A stretch of 64,000 bases of DNA from an uncultured Roseibium sp. (GTDB taxonomy: Bacteria > Pseudomonadota > Alphaproteobacteria > Rhizobiales > Stappiaceae), in the NCBI RefSeq assembly GCF_947496995.1, contig NZ_CANMFD010000003.1, forward strand, positions 636,960 through 700,959, read 5' to 3'. Positions 32,699-42,464 of this stretch are shown in pieces (the first letter of the stretch is position 1; each line of letters begins with the position of its first letter). Under the pieces are notes generated by a model. That model did no database searches. It worked only from the letters and a program-made list of their open reading frames with translations, and was not told the origin of the DNA. Made by a program: the position numbers and the translations under genes.

Positions 32699-34528
32699 TC
32701 AAGCCTGATCGAGCTCTTCCAGTTCGTCGATGATGCGCTCGATCACCGAAAGTCCCTTTTTCCAGAAGTCGGGATCCGTGGCATCGAGACCGAAAGGTGC
32801 GAGCAGCTCCGAATGGTGCTTGGTGCCTCCGGCTTTCAGAAGGTCGAAATACTTCTCCTGAAATCCAGCTTCGGCCTCTTCGTAAACCGCATAAAGCGAG
32901 TTCACCAGGCAGTCGCCGAACGCATAGGCATAGACGTAGAACGGTGAATGGATGAAATGCGGGATATAGGTCCAGAACGACTCGTAGCCTTCGTTCAGCC
33001 GGATCGCCGGTCCGAGGCTTTCACCCTGGACGGACAGCCATAGCTCACCGATCTTGTCGGCGGTCAACTCGCCGTTGCGCCGTTCCGTGTGGACCTTGCG
33101 CTCGAACGTGTAGAAGGCGATCTGCCGCACGACGGTGTTGATCATGTCCTCGGCCTTGGAGGCCAGCATGATCTTGCGGGTCTGCGGATTGTCCGCCTTG
33201 GCCAAAAGGGATTTGAACGTCAGCATTTCACCGAAGACGCTCGCGGTCTCCGCCAGCGTCAGAGGTGTCGGTGCCATCAGCGGTCCGTTGGGCCCGGCCA
33301 GAACCTGGTGCACGCCGTGGCCAAGCTCGTGCGCCAGCGTCATCACATCGCGCACCTTGCCCTGGTAGTTGAGCAGCACGTAGGGATGCACACTCGGAAC
33401 CGTCGGATGGGCGAAGGCTCCCGGCGCCTTGCCGGAGCGGGCCGGAGCATCGATCCAGCCCTTGTCGAAGAAGCGCCCCGCGATTTCGGCCATGTCGGGC
33501 GAGAAAGTGCTGTAGGCCGACAGCACCGTTTCCCTGGCCTCGTCCCAGGGAATGACCCGCGTGTCCGCATCGGGAAGCGGCGCATTGCGGTCCCAGGTGT
33601 TGAGCTGGTCCATGCCGAGCCATTTGGCCTTCAGCTTGTAATAACGGTGCGACAGGCGCGGATAGGCATCCCGGACGGCGCCGACCATGGCATCCACCAC
33701 CTCCCGCTCCACGCGGTTCGCCAGATGGCGGCTGTCGGCGACGTCGGAAAAATTCCGCCAGCGGTCGGAGATCTCCTTGTCCTTGGCAAGCGTATTGGTG
33801 ATGAGCGTGAAGGTCCTGAGGTTTTCCTTGAAGGTCGTCGTCAGAGCCTGCGACGCAAGCTGGCGCTTTTCCGGTGCCGGATCGACAAGCAGGTTGAGCG
33901 TCTGCTCGATGGCCAGCTCCTCGCCGTCGACATCGAACTTCAGCGACGCCATGGTCTCGTCGAAGAGACGGTTCCAGGCGCCGGCTCCGGTGACCGATTT
34001 TTCGTGGAAAAGCTGCTCGACCCGGTCTTCAAGCTGATAGGGCTTACCCTTGCGCAGATCCTCGATCCACGGAAGGTAATGGCCAAGATGCGGATCCTGG
34101 AGGGCGGCTTCCATCACCGCGTCATCGATCTTGTTGAGTTCCAGCGTGAAAAACAGGAGATGGGAACTGGCGGTGGTGATCTGCTCCTGCACATCGCCGT
34201 AGAATTTCTGCGACGCAGGATCGATGGTGTTTTCCGCGTAGACCAGCCCTGCGAAGGAGACCAGCCGTCCCATCAGATCTTCCAGTTCCTCATAGGCCCG
34301 GATCGCGACGACGAGCGCCGCCACGTTGTCCCGCGCCATTTCGGCAAGGCGGCCCTTGTAGGAGGTTTCGAAGGTTTTCGACCGGTCAAGGCTCTCTTTC
34401 AGGTCCGCGATCACTTCCGGAGCATCCAGAGCCGGATAGAGATCCGTCAGATCCCATTCGGGCAGAGGCCCGAGATCGGCGGACGAAGAAGACTGAGGCG
34501 CAAAAACGGGGTGCGGCATCTTCGGCAT
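32699..34528 (-). CDS. pepF: oligoendopeptidase F (M3 family metallopeptidase)
   Basis: The 609-residue protein is an M3B peptidase with the zinc motif HELGHGVHQ (HExxH) and the downstream glutamate in LAETASVFGEML. The long N-terminal helical region and total length fit PepF. It lacks a signal peptide, so it probably degrades short peptides in the cytoplasm. ATG at 34528 follows GGAGTAAGAA. It is divergent from the sigma-54 regulator and leads the DUF3445 gene. Confidence 0.94.
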   Translation of the reverse strand: MPKMPHPVFAPQSSSSADLGPLPEWDLTDLYPALDAPEVIADLKESLDRSKTFETSYKGRLAEMARDNVAALVVAIRAYEELEDLMGRLVSFAGLVYAENTIDPASQKFYGDVQEQITTASSHLLFFTLELNKIDDAVMEAALQDPHLGHYLPWIEDLRKGKPYQLEDRVEQLFHEKSVTGAGAWNRLFDETMASLKFDVDGEELAIEQTLNLLVDPAPEKRQLASQALTTTFKENLRTFTLITNTLAKDKEISDRWRNFSDVADSRHLANRVEREVVDAMVGAVRDAYPRLSHRYYKLKAKWLGMDQLNTWDRNAPLPDADTRVIPWDEARETVLSAYSTFSPDMAEIAGRFFDKGWIDAPARSGKAPGAFAHPTVPSVHPYVLLNYQGKVRDVMTLAHELGHGVHQVLAGPNGPLMAPTPLTLAETASVFGEMLTFKSLLAKADNPQTRKIMLASKAEDMINTVVRQIAFYTFERKVHTERRNGELTADKIGELWLSVQGESLGPAIRLNEGYESFWTYIPHFIHSPFYVYAYAFGDCLVNSLYAVYEEAEAGFQEKYFDLLKAGGTKHHSELLAPFGLDATDPDFWKKGLSVIERIIDELEELDQA

Positions 34529-34716
34529 TTCTTACTCCGGTAAACGGTCGCCTTTGGAAGGCCTGGGTATTTCAGCTACAGAATTAGTAGGCCGGGCCGA
34601 CGCCGCGCCGCAATCGCAAATGCCAAACTTTTTTGCCGCGTCTTGGACGATTTGTTTACCCAATTGCGACCAGAATGGTTCGAAACGAGACAAATCGGGA
34701 CGGGTCTGGCCGGCAA

Positions 34717-36273
34717 ATGCAAGCAATCAGCGGTAAAATTCTTATTGTAGACGATGATCCGATCCAGCGGAGATTGCTGCAGGAAGCCGTTGTCAAATTC
34801 GGCTACCGGTTCAAGACAGCGGAAAACGGCGCGGAAGCCGTGCGCATCATGACGGGGCCGGAAGCCAGCGAAATCGACCTGATCATCCTCGACATGGTCA
34901 TGCCGGAGCTCGACGGCCTGGGTGTCCTGCAGCGCCTGCGCGGCGACAGGATCGCCACGCCGGTCATCGTCCAGACGGCCCACGGCGGCATCGACACCGT
35001 CGTCAGCGTGATGAATGCCGGTGCCCAGGACTTTGCCGTCAAGCCGGTTGCGCCGGAGCGGCTCAACGTATCGATCCGGAACCTGCTGAAGACCTCGGCA
35101 CTCGAGGACGAGATCACCCGCTTTCGCAAGCAGGCCTCCGGCACGCTGACCTTCGCGGACATCATCACCCATTCCCCGGCCATGGAACGCGTGATCAATC
35201 TCGGCAAACGCGCCGCCGCCTCCAATATCCCCATCCTCATTGAAGGGGAGAGCGGTGTCGGCAAGGAGATGATCGCCAGCGCCATCCAGGGCTCCAGCGA
35301 CCGGAAATCCAAACCTCTGGTGACAGTGAATTGCGGCGCCATCCCGGAAAATCTCGTCGAATCGATTCTGTTCGGCCACGAGAAGGGCGCTTTCACCGGC
35401 GCCGTCGACAAACATGTCGGCAAGTTCCAGGAAGCCCATGGCGGCACACTCTTCCTCGACGAGGTCGGCGAACTGCCGCAGGAAGTTCAGGTCAAGCTGC
35501 TGCGCGCCATTCAGGAAGGCGAGATCGATCCGATCGGTGCCCGGCGTCCGGTCAAGGTGGACTTCCGGCTGATTTCCGCGACCAACCGGCGCCTGATCGA
35601 CCAGGTCAAGGACGGCGCTTTCCGCGAGGATCTTTATTACCGTCTCAACGTCTTTCCGATCTGGATACCGCCGCTGCGCGACCGGCGTGAGGACATTCCC
35701 GCCCTGACGCGGCACTTCCTGGCAAGGTTCGCCGCGGAAGAACGCAAGCCCCAGGTGGCCGGAGTGAGTTCCGAGACGTTCGACATGCTTCAGGCCTATC
35801 ACTGGCCGGGCAACATCCGGCAGCTGGAAAATGCCGTTTTCCGGGCCGTCGTCCTGTGTGACGGCGCCGAACTGACGGTGCATGATTTCCCGCAGGTCGC
35901 AGCGGCCGTCGATCAGCCGCCGGCTCTTTCCGCAGCGCCTGCCGGTCTCCCGGGCGAAACCAGAGCGCCCGATCCCGCTGCCGTTGCTTCGCCGCCCGTC
36001 ACAGCAAGACCGCTGGACCCTGCCCCGCAGCCTCCCGCACCCCGGTCCGGTTTTGAACAGGCAGCCCCTTTCGGGTTCATGCGCAATCTCGACCCGGAAG
36101 GCCATGTGCGCAAACTTGCCGATATCGAGGAAGAGCTGATTCGCGCCGCGATCAATCACTACTCGGGCCGCATGACGGAAGTCGCCAGGCGCCTTGGCAT
36201 CGGCCGCTCGACGCTTTATCGCAAGCTGAAGGAATACGGTCTGGAGGAAGGCGGCGAGGAAAACGCTGCCTGA
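34717..36273 (+). CDS. sigma-54-dependent response regulator (NtrC family)
   Basis: The 518-residue protein has a receiver domain (residues 1-125, ILIVDDDP acidic pocket, phospho-acceptor D59 in LIILDMVMP), an AAA+ domain (Walker A GESGVGKE, sigma-54-contact loop GAFTGA, ATNRRL sensor) and a C-terminal Fis-type helix-turn-helix (MTEVARRLGIGRSTLYRKL). A proline/alanine-rich linker of about 70 residues separates the last two. No histidine kinase gene is adjacent, so its signal comes from elsewhere. ATG at 34717 is chosen from the receiver-domain start; ATG at 34675 is possible. Confidence 0.92.
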   Translation: MQAISGKILIVDDDPIQRRLLQEAVVKFGYRFKTAENGAEAVRIMTGPEASEIDLIILDMVMPELDGLGVLQRLRGDRIATPVIVQTAHGGIDTVVSVMNAGAQDFAVKPVAPERLNVSIRNLLKTSALEDEITRFRKQASGTLTFADIITHSPAMERVINLGKRAAASNIPILIEGESGVGKEMIASAIQGSSDRKSKPLVTVNCGAIPENLVESILFGHEKGAFTGAVDKHVGKFQEAHGGTLFLDEVGELPQEVQVKLLRAIQEGEIDPIGARRPVKVDFRLISATNRRLIDQVKDGAFREDLYYRLNVFPIWIPPLRDRREDIPALTRHFLARFAAEERKPQVAGVSSETFDMLQAYHWPGNIRQLENAVFRAVVLCDGAELTVHDFPQVAAAVDQPPALSAAPAGLPGETRAPDPAAVASPPVTARPLDPAPQPPAPRSGFEQAAPFGFMRNLDPEGHVRKLADIEEELIRAAINHYSGRMTEVARRLGIGRSTLYRKLKEYGLEEGGEENAA

Positions 36274-36556
36274 AACCGGTTGAAGAGCAACCGGGCACCC
36301 GGACCCTGCCTTGCAGGAGGGCTCCCCGGAATGCCCTGAAGCTGTCGCCAGACTGTATCCTCGGCCGCTTGAGCAAAATTCGGACGATTTTTTGACGCAT
36401 TCTGCCGATATGCAGATCTGCGGAGGGCCTTTTATCTAATTTCCTGTTGCGCCGTTGCAATTCCGCAACGATTATCGCGCTAATGAAATTAGGGTAAAAA
36501 CTTCTTAACTTGCTGCGGCTAATGTGGAGCTCCTGCTGGGGAGCACGGGATGGGTG

Positions 36557-38371
36557 ATGCCATCAAAAACGGCGAGACAGATTTTGCGTAAACGGTTGTT
36601 TGATTTCAACGCCGTCAACTGGCTGAAGAACGCGGCTAAGGCGGCTGGCGCGCTGGCAGTTGTGTGTGCTTTCCTCACGGGTGCCGCGCAGGCGGAAACC
36701 CGTACGCTGAAGCTTTACAACACGCATACCAAAGAGCGTGTTTCGATCACCTTCAAGAAAAACGGTCGTTACCTGCCCGAAGGTCTGCGCGAGGCCAACC
36801 GCTTCCTGCGCGACTGGCGGCGCAACGAGATCATCAAGATGGACCCGGAGCTTCTGGATCTGGTCTGGGAGGTCTATCAGAGCGTTCGCGCCCGCGAGCC
36901 CATCAACGTCGTCTCCAGCTACCGGTCTCCGGCAACCAACAACATGCTGCGCAAGCGGTCTTCCGGCGTTGCGAAAAACAGCCAGCACACGCTCGGCAAG
37001 GCGATGGACTTCTATATTCCCGGCGTCAATCTCGCCACGCTGCGGGCAACCGGACTGCGCAAGGAAGTGGGCGGTGTCGGTTATTATCCCCGTTCCGGGT
37101 CACCTTTCGTCCACATGGACACGGGCACGATCCGCCACTGGCCGCGCATGAGCCGCTCGCAGCTCGCCAAGGTCTTCCCCGATGGCAAGACCCTGCATAT
37201 TCCCTCCGACGGCAAGCCGATGAGCGGTTACAAGGTCGCTCTTGCCGAATCGCGATCCGGTGGACGCAGCTCCTCGCGGCCGACAATCGTCGCCTCGAAC
37301 GACCGGCCCGCCTCCAACAGCCGTCCCGCCAGCACCCGGGACCAGAGCCTGACCAAGCCCGGCACGCCGATCCCGGTGGCTGCTGCCAACAACGACAAGC
37401 CCGCCGGTGGCGGAAACCTGTTCGCGAGCCTGTTCGGCGGCAACAACCGTGGTGAGCAGAACCAGCGCCCTGGCGCGGTCGGCAACACGCCGCCCGCAGC
37501 TTTGACCGCGGAAGCTTCGCCGGTTCTTAAAAATCCGCCGATCCCGACCCGCAAGGTGCTGGAGAGCGAACCGGCAACACCCGCTCCGCAAGAGCAGCCG
37601 ATCATCGTTGCCAGTGCCGAACCGGTCCTGCAGCAGGCGACTGCGCCCGCGTCGCCCGTGCCACCGGCTCCGGTACCGGCAGCCCCCGCCCCGAACACAC
37701 TCGACGCGCAAAGGTTTACGCTGGCATCCGGCCAGCCGCCGGCATCGACGAAAGACGTGATCGATACGCGGTTTCAGGTTGCCCGTGCCCCGGTTCAAAA
37801 ACCCAGCACCGGCCTGAGCAACGCGGCCAGGGCAGCGGCTGAAACGCTCGGCCTTTCCGAAACCGTTCCCGCCTCCGATCCGGTGGCGGCGATTGCCGCG
37901 GCAACCGGAACTGTTCCGTCTCCCTCGCCTGCCCCGCGTCCTGAAACCACCCTCGCCTATGCCTCCGCAAGCGCAGTGCCTCAGAGCCTGAGCCGCTCGC
38001 TGCGGCCTTCCGCAAGCGTACCGCAGCAAAAGTCCGTAAGCCGGGCCGGGCCGGCAACGCCCGCGGCAGCCGCACGCAAGCTGCCGTCTGTTTCCGGGCG
38101 CATCCCCAGGGATCAGATCATCGACCCGCTCGCCGGATTTGCCAGCCTTCCGGACAAGTCCGCAGCGACCCTGCTGTCGGGTGCCGGCACCACCCGCAAT
38201 CGTACCTTTGCGGGGCTGAGCCACCCCAACCAGCGCAAGCTTGAAAATGTCATGATGCCGGGCAACCGCTTCGTGGCCGCAAGCTTTGAGCGCGATCCCT
38301 ATGCCGGTCTGCGCACCGACCGGTTCGAGGGCCCTGCCATCGTGGTTCTGCCTGTCCGCTTCGCACGCTGA
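36557..38371 (+). CDS. DUF882 (M15-like peptidase) exported protein with long Pro/Ala-rich tail
   Basis: The 604-residue protein has an N-terminal export segment (AAGALAVVCAFLTGAAQA), then a DUF882/peptidase M15-like domain (about residues 48-225) with SSYRSPATNN, SQHTLGKAMDFYIPG and PFVHMDTG, whose His/Asp/His positions match the zinc site of D,D-carboxypeptidase-like enzymes. It probably acts on peptidoglycan. The remaining 375 residues or so are low-complexity, rich in Pro, Ala and Ser, and probably unstructured and periplasmic. ATG at 36557 is preferred to a GTG at 36524. It lies 283 bp after the sigma-54 regulator. Confidence 0.85.
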   Translation: MPSKTARQILRKRLFDFNAVNWLKNAAKAAGALAVVCAFLTGAAQAETRTLKLYNTHTKERVSITFKKNGRYLPEGLREANRFLRDWRRNEIIKMDPELLDLVWEVYQSVRAREPINVVSSYRSPATNNMLRKRSSGVAKNSQHTLGKAMDFYIPGVNLATLRATGLRKEVGGVGYYPRSGSPFVHMDTGTIRHWPRMSRSQLAKVFPDGKTLHIPSDGKPMSGYKVALAESRSGGRSSSRPTIVASNDRPASNSRPASTRDQSLTKPGTPIPVAAANNDKPAGGGNLFASLFGGNNRGEQNQRPGAVGNTPPAALTAEASPVLKNPPIPTRKVLESEPATPAPQEQPIIVASAEPVLQQATAPASPVPPAPVPAAPAPNTLDAQRFTLASGQPPASTKDVIDTRFQVARAPVQKPSTGLSNAARAAAETLGLSETVPASDPVAAIAAATGTVPSPSPAPRPETTLAYASASAVPQSLSRSLRPSASVPQQKSVSRAGPATPAAAARKLPSVSGRIPRDQIIDPLAGFASLPDKSAATLLSGAGTTRNRTFAGLSHPNQRKLENVMMPGNRFVAASFERDPYAGLRTDRFEGPAIVVLPVRFAR

Positions 38372-38390
38372 CATCTGCCTGAAACGAACA

Positions 38391-38421
38391 AAAAAAGAGC
38401 GGCCGTTGTGCCGCTCTTTTT
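38391..38421. terminator. bidirectional rho-independent terminator
   Basis: AGAGCGGC (38396-38403) pairs with GCCGCTCT (38410-38417), with A-run on the left and T-run on the right. It separates the convergent DUF882 and gapR genes and can serve both. Confidence 0.9.
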
Positions 38422-38443
38422 CGTCTGTTCACTGTTGAGCAAA

Positions 38444-38710
38444 TCAGCCTTCGGACGGCGCCTGGGCAGCCATGCCGAGCGCATGCATGTAAAGATCCAG
38501 AACCGCTTCTTCTTCTTCACGCTCGTGCGGCTGCTTTTTGCGCAGCGACACGACCTTGCGCAGGATCTTCACGTCGTAACCGTTGCCCTTTGCCTCGGCG
38601 TAGACGTCCTTGATGTCATCTGAAATGACCTTCTTTTCTTCTTCAAGGCGCTCAATGCGTTCCACGAATGCCCGCAGCTGATCGGCTGCCACTCCACCCG
38701 GATCGGACAT
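38444..38710 (-). CDS. gapR: GapR family DNA-binding protein (DUF2312)
   Basis: The 88-residue protein is a GapR/DUF2312 homologue: [37 protein letters not shown] and [10 protein letters not shown] are strongly conserved. GapR in Caulobacter binds overtwisted AT-rich DNA ahead of replication forks and aids topoisomerases; the same role is expected here. AAAGGAG lies 11 nt upstream of the ATG at 38710. It has its own terminator. Confidence 0.95.
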   Translation of the reverse strand: MSDPGGVAADQLRAFVERIERLEEEKKVISDDIKDVYAEAKGNGYDVKILRKVVSLRKKQPHEREEEEAVLDLYMHALGMAAQAPSEG

Positions 38711-38885
38711 GAATTCAGTTCTCCTTTAGTCGTCTTCTCGGTTTGTTGAAATTGATGGTCCGGTTCGGTTGCGAATCCCGGACCGTTCTGAAATCCGCCC
38801 GTGCCGTGCCAGACTTGGGCAAGGCCGTCAAGCAATGCCGGTGCAAAACCCTGATTGCCCTTGGTCCGCCATCCGGGTCCACACC

Positions 38886-39188
38886 CTAGTGCTGAGGTTT
38901 GTTTTTTTCGAACGCCGCCTTCTGGTCCGCCGAGGCTTCCGCCTGATACTTCGCCTTCCAGTCGTCATAGGGCATACCATAAACGATCTGGCGCGCCTCG
39001 GCCTTGTCCATATCCAGACCCTTTTCCCCCGCTGCGTCCTGGTACCAGTTGGACAGGCAGTTCCGGCAGAAGCCGGCCAGGTTCATCATGTCGATGTTCT
39101 GCACATCCGTGCGGCTGCGCAGGTGCTCTACCAGGCGCCTGAACACCGCCGCTTCCAATTCCACTCTGGTTTGCTCGTCCATACTCAT
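38886..39188 (-). CDS. DUF1244 family protein
   Basis: The 100-residue protein matches DUF1244 (AAVFRRLVEHLRSRTDVQNID, in part RRLVEHLRSRTDVQN; GFCRNCLSNWYQDAA; ARQIVYGMPYDDWKAKYQ). The CRNC pair could bind a metal or act in redox chemistry. The function of the family is not established. ATG at 39188 follows AAAGGGAG. It lies 32 bp after the N-formylglutamate amidohydrolase gene on the same strand, so both are probably in one operon. Confidence 0.9.
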   Translation of the reverse strand: MSMDEQTRVELEAAVFRRLVEHLRSRTDVQNIDMMNLAGFCRNCLSNWYQDAAGEKGLDMDKAEARQIVYGMPYDDWKAKYQAEASADQKAAFEKNKPQH

Positions 39189-39220
39189 GAACTCCCTTTG
39201 CCGTAACAGGCTGTGTGCAC

Positions 39221-40030
39221 TTACTCGGTGTCGCAGCGTGATTTGAAATACCGGGTTTGCCGGCAGTCCGGCAACCGGGCGATATCTCTCAGGACAGGCT
39301 CCAGACGGTCCGCCCACTCCTCTGCGCCGGCCGCGTCTGCGATGAGGTCTTGACGCAGTTCGAGCAACGCCTGAGACAGTCCACGGAGCGTGGCGTGCTG
39401 GTACATTGTGTCGTTTTTGAGAGCGCCGTCATAGGGCTCGTTGTCTCCGACGATCAACCCGTCCTGTGCTCGCAGCCCCTCCAGCAGCGGCACAACGGCC
39501 CGCGGATCGCTGTCCCAGAGAACCGTGACATGCCAGGGCCGCGGCACGCCGCGCCACACGGGCGTGAAACTGTGGATGGAGAAGATCACCGGCGGCGCGG
39601 CCCTTTCCAGCATCGCATCGAGTGTGCGGGCAATCAGCTGGTGATAGGGGCGATGAAATCTTTCGATGCGGCGGGACCGTTCTTCCGCATCCACCTTTGC
39701 GTTGCCGGGCACGACGGCTCCATCGGACAGGCGCATGATCAGCGTCGGATCGTCAGCACCACGATTCGGATCGATCAGCAGGCGGGAGAAAGTCGTCAGG
39801 CAGGCAGGCGCGCCAAGACGCCTGGCCAGTTCGAGCGTGACGGCCCGCGCACCGATGTCGTAACCGATATGACGTTCGAACTGTTCGGGCGGAACACCAA
39901 GGTTCCCGTAGCCCGGCGGCACCGCGTTGCTCGCATGATCGCACAGGAGCAGGATACCCGAACCGAAGTCGCCATCGATATATTCCGTCGGCTGAAAGGC
40001 CTCTTCGGCCACGGCTGCTGGTTTTGTCAT
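39221..40030 (-). CDS. N-formylglutamate amidohydrolase family protein (copy 1)
   Basis: The 269-residue protein belongs to the N-formylglutamate amidohydrolase family, which releases formate and glutamate late in histidine breakdown. It shows LLLCDHASNAVPPGYGNLG near the N-terminus (in part CDHASNAVPPGYG), RLLIDPNRG, and the metal-binding IFSIHSFTPVWRG. No other hut genes are present, so the true substrate may be another formyl or acyl amino acid. A second, longer family member is at 44558-45562. GAAG lies before the ATG. Confidence 0.85.
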   Translation of the reverse strand: MTKPAAVAEEAFQPTEYIDGDFGSGILLLCDHASNAVPPGYGNLGVPPEQFERHIGYDIGARAVTLELARRLGAPACLTTFSRLLIDPNRGADDPTLIMRLSDGAVVPGNAKVDAEERSRRIERFHRPYHQLIARTLDAMLERAAPPVIFSIHSFTPVWRGVPRPWHVTVLWDSDPRAVVPLLEGLRAQDGLIVGDNEPYDGALKNDTMYQHATLRGLSQALLELRQDLIADAAGAEEWADRLEPVLRDIARLPDCRQTRYFKSRCDTE

Positions 40031-40408
40031 TTCACGCTTCGTGGAAGGTCATCGGACATGCGAAGGTACAGGCCGACAGGTTTACGGCAAACCGGCCCGG
40101 GAACCAAGCCGCATCAGGCAGAATCTCATCGCCGATTCGCAGCGCGCGATTGTCGGTCCGGCCTGACTTTGAACGTTGGATTTACAGGCAATTTTGCCAA
40201 TGGACGACCAACCTGTATAAGGTTTATCGACGGCTAAATTCTCACATGGAAGGTCCGGTCATGTTACCGCCCCATTTCTGGCCTCATAGAGGGAGACCGC
40301 GCCTCGGGGCAGAAGTGAGTGTGCGGTTTCCAGTGTCAAGATTGGGCGAAAGCGCTCCTGATCCTGTTAACGACGTTGACAAGCACTCCTCGTCAACGCA
40401 AAAAGCGA
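40031..40408. other. intergenic region upstream of the DUF1036-pyk operon
   Basis: No supported gene is found in these 378 bp. A plus-strand frame spanning 40024-40431 has no recognisable features. The region should hold the promoters for the divergent amidohydrolase and DUF1036-pyk transcripts. Confidence 0.5.
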
Positions 40409-40930
40409 ATGTCTGTAAAGCAGCAAAGTGAACGACTGCATATGTTTGAGGTTGGGGAACGGAACCAGGATGGGTCTCGGGCACGTATAGGCGCGCCCCT
40501 GAAAACTGTCTGTGCCGCTTTTCTTGCCCTGCTGTTTCTTCCGGCAACCAGCGACGAAGCGAAGGCTGACCTGCGGCTCTGCAACAAGACCGACAGTCAG
40601 GTTGGCGTGGCCATCGGTTACAAGGACAAGACCGACTGGGTCACCGAAGGATGGTGGAATCTTTCCTCCAATTCCTGTGAAACGCTGGTACCGGGTGCAT
40701 TGGTTTCACGATACTATTACATTTACGCAGTTGATTATGACCAATTCGGTGAATGGGGAGGCCGGGCGTTCATGTGCACCCGGGAAAAGGAATTCACCAT
40801 TCGTGGGATTGAAGACTGTGTGGCCCGCGGCTTTGAGCGGACAGGCTTTTTTGAAATCGACACGGGCGAACAGAGCAGCTGGACAGTTCAGCTGACCGAA
40901 CCCGTGCAACAGGGAACAGGTGGGCGATGA
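40409..40930 (+). CDS. DUF1036 family exported protein
   Basis: The 173-residue protein has an N-terminal hydrophobic export segment (TVCAAFLALLFLPATSDEAKA) and a mature DUF1036 domain: LRLCNKTDSQVGVAIGYKD, WVTEGWWNLSSNSCETL, and FMCTREKEFTIRGIEDC. Four conserved cysteines suggest two disulfides in the periplasm. The start may be 40409 or the ATG at 40442. Its TGA overlaps the pyk ATG as ATGA, so the two are translationally coupled. The family's function is unknown. Confidence 0.85.
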   Translation: MSVKQQSERLHMFEVGERNQDGSRARIGAPLKTVCAAFLALLFLPATSDEAKADLRLCNKTDSQVGVAIGYKDKTDWVTEGWWNLSSNSCETLVPGALVSRYYYIYAVDYDQFGEWGGRAFMCTREKEFTIRGIEDCVARGFERTGFFEIDTGEQSSWTVQLTEPVQQGTGGR

Positions 40931-42363
40931 GGCGTAACCGGCGAGTCAAAATTCTGGCAACTCTCGGACCCTCTTCCTCAGAACAAGACATCATTGAAAA
41001 ACTGTACCGCGCCGGCGCTGATGTGTTCCGCATCAACATGAGCCATACAGATCATGATCGTCTGAAGATGCTTGTCGAACGCATCCGTTCTGTCGAGGAA
41101 AAAGTAGGACGGCCGATCGGTATTCTGGCCGACCTCCAGGGACCGAAACTACGGGTTGGAACCTTCGCGAAGGGTCCGGTCACGCTCGAGAACGGCGCAT
41201 CCTTCACTCTGGATGCCGACACGTCCGGCGGCGATATCAATCGGGTCCATCTTCCCCATCCGGAAATCCTGCAGGCCCTGGAACCGGGTCACCGGCTGTT
41301 GCTGGATGACGGCAAGATACAGCTCAAGGTCGTCAAGGCCAACGCCACCAGCGCCGTCACCGAAGTGATCGTCGGCGGCAAGCTGTCCGACCGCAAGGGC
41401 GTCAGTGTCCCCGATTCCGAAATCGCCACCAGCGCAATGACGGAAAAGGATCACCGCGACCTGATCGCGGCCCTCGATCAGAATGTCGACTGGGTCGCCC
41501 TGTCCTTCGTGCAGCGCCCGGACGATCTTGCCGAAGTGCGCAAGATCACCCGCGGCCGCGCAGGCGTTCTCGCCAAGATCGAAAAGCCCCAGGCCATCGG
41601 CCGCCTGGACGAAATCATCGAGCTCTCCGACGCCATCATGGTGGCCCGTGGTGACCTCGGCGTTGAAATGCCCCTGGAGCAGGTCCCCGGCCTGCAGAAG
41701 CGCATCACCCGCGCCTGCCGCCGTGCCGGCAAGCCCGTGGTCGTGGCAACCCAGATGCTCGAATCCATGATTACCTCGCCGGTGCCCACCCGTGCGGAGG
41801 TCTCCGATGTGGCGACCGCCGTGTTCGAGGGCGCCGACGCGGTGATGCTGTCCGCCGAATCCGCTGCCGGCGATTTTCCCATCGAAGCCGTATCCACGAT
41901 GGACAGTATCGCCAACGAGGTGGAGCAGGACGCAAATTACCAGAACATCATCTATGCACAGCGCACCGAGCCGGAAGCTACCGGGGCGGATGCGATTTCC
42001 GCAGCGGCCCGGCAGATCGCCGAAACGCTCAACCTGGCCGCCGTTGTCTGCTATACCACCTCGGGTGCCACAGGCCTTCGCGCATCCCGCGAGCGGCCTG
42101 CCTGCCCGGTGATCGTGCTCTCCCCCGTTCTGGCAACCGCCCGCCGCCTGTCCCTCGCCTGGGGCCTTCACTGTGTCGTCAGTGAGGATGCCGCCAACGA
42201 AGAGGACATGATCGACCGCGCCTGCCGTATCTCCTATCTGGAAGAATACGCCAAGCCGGGACAGCGGATCATCGTCACCGCCGGCGTTCCCTTCGGCACC
42301 CCGGGTTCCACCAACATGTTGCGCATCGCCTTTGTCGGCAGTGACGGACAGGGCGGAATTTGA
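40927..42363 (+). CDS. pyk: pyruvate kinase
   Basis: The 478-residue enzyme converts phosphoenolpyruvate and ADP to pyruvate and ATP. Landmarks are the start RVKILATLGPSS, RINMSHTDHDR, GDLGVEMPLEQVPGLQK with the family active-site region before it (LAKIEKPQAIGRLDEI), and TRAEVSDVATAVFEGADAVML (in part SDVATAVFEGADAVML). The C-terminal allosteric domain is present. The ATG overlaps the DUF1036 stop by 4 nt; a terminator follows at 42384-42412. Confidence 0.97.
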   Translation: MRRNRRVKILATLGPSSSEQDIIEKLYRAGADVFRINMSHTDHDRLKMLVERIRSVEEKVGRPIGILADLQGPKLRVGTFAKGPVTLENGASFTLDADTSGGDINRVHLPHPEILQALEPGHRLLLDDGKIQLKVVKANATSAVTEVIVGGKLSDRKGVSVPDSEIATSAMTEKDHRDLIAALDQNVDWVALSFVQRPDDLAEVRKITRGRAGVLAKIEKPQAIGRLDEIIELSDAIMVARGDLGVEMPLEQVPGLQKRITRACRRAGKPVVVATQMLESMITSPVPTRAEVSDVATAVFEGADAVMLSAESAAGDFPIEAVSTMDSIANEVEQDANYQNIIYAQRTEPEATGADAISAAARQIAETLNLAAVVCYTTSGATGLRASRERPACPVIVLSPVLATARRLSLAWGLHCVVSEDAANEEDMIDRACRISYLEEYAKPGQRIIVTAGVPFGTPGSTNMLRIAFVGSDGQGGI

Positions 42364-42383
42364 GAACGCTGTTCGATTGAATG

Positions 42384-42412
42384 AAAAAGGCGGCTCATCG
42401 AGCCGCCTTTTT
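42384..42412. terminator. bidirectional rho-independent terminator
   Basis: GGCGGCT (42389-42395) pairs with AGCCGCC (42401-42407), flanked by five A and five T. It lies between the convergent pyk and TPR-protein genes. Confidence 0.92.
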
Positions 42413-42464
42413 CATATCTGATATGCTGTGGTTTTGCGGAGAGCTCTCCAGCGGCTTCGGCGTC

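Noticed and set aside
40024..40431. Plus-strand frame of 135 codons upstream of the DUF1036 gene
   Set aside because: No domain, signal or codon pattern supports it; it overlaps the amidohydrolase start and the DUF1036 start region.
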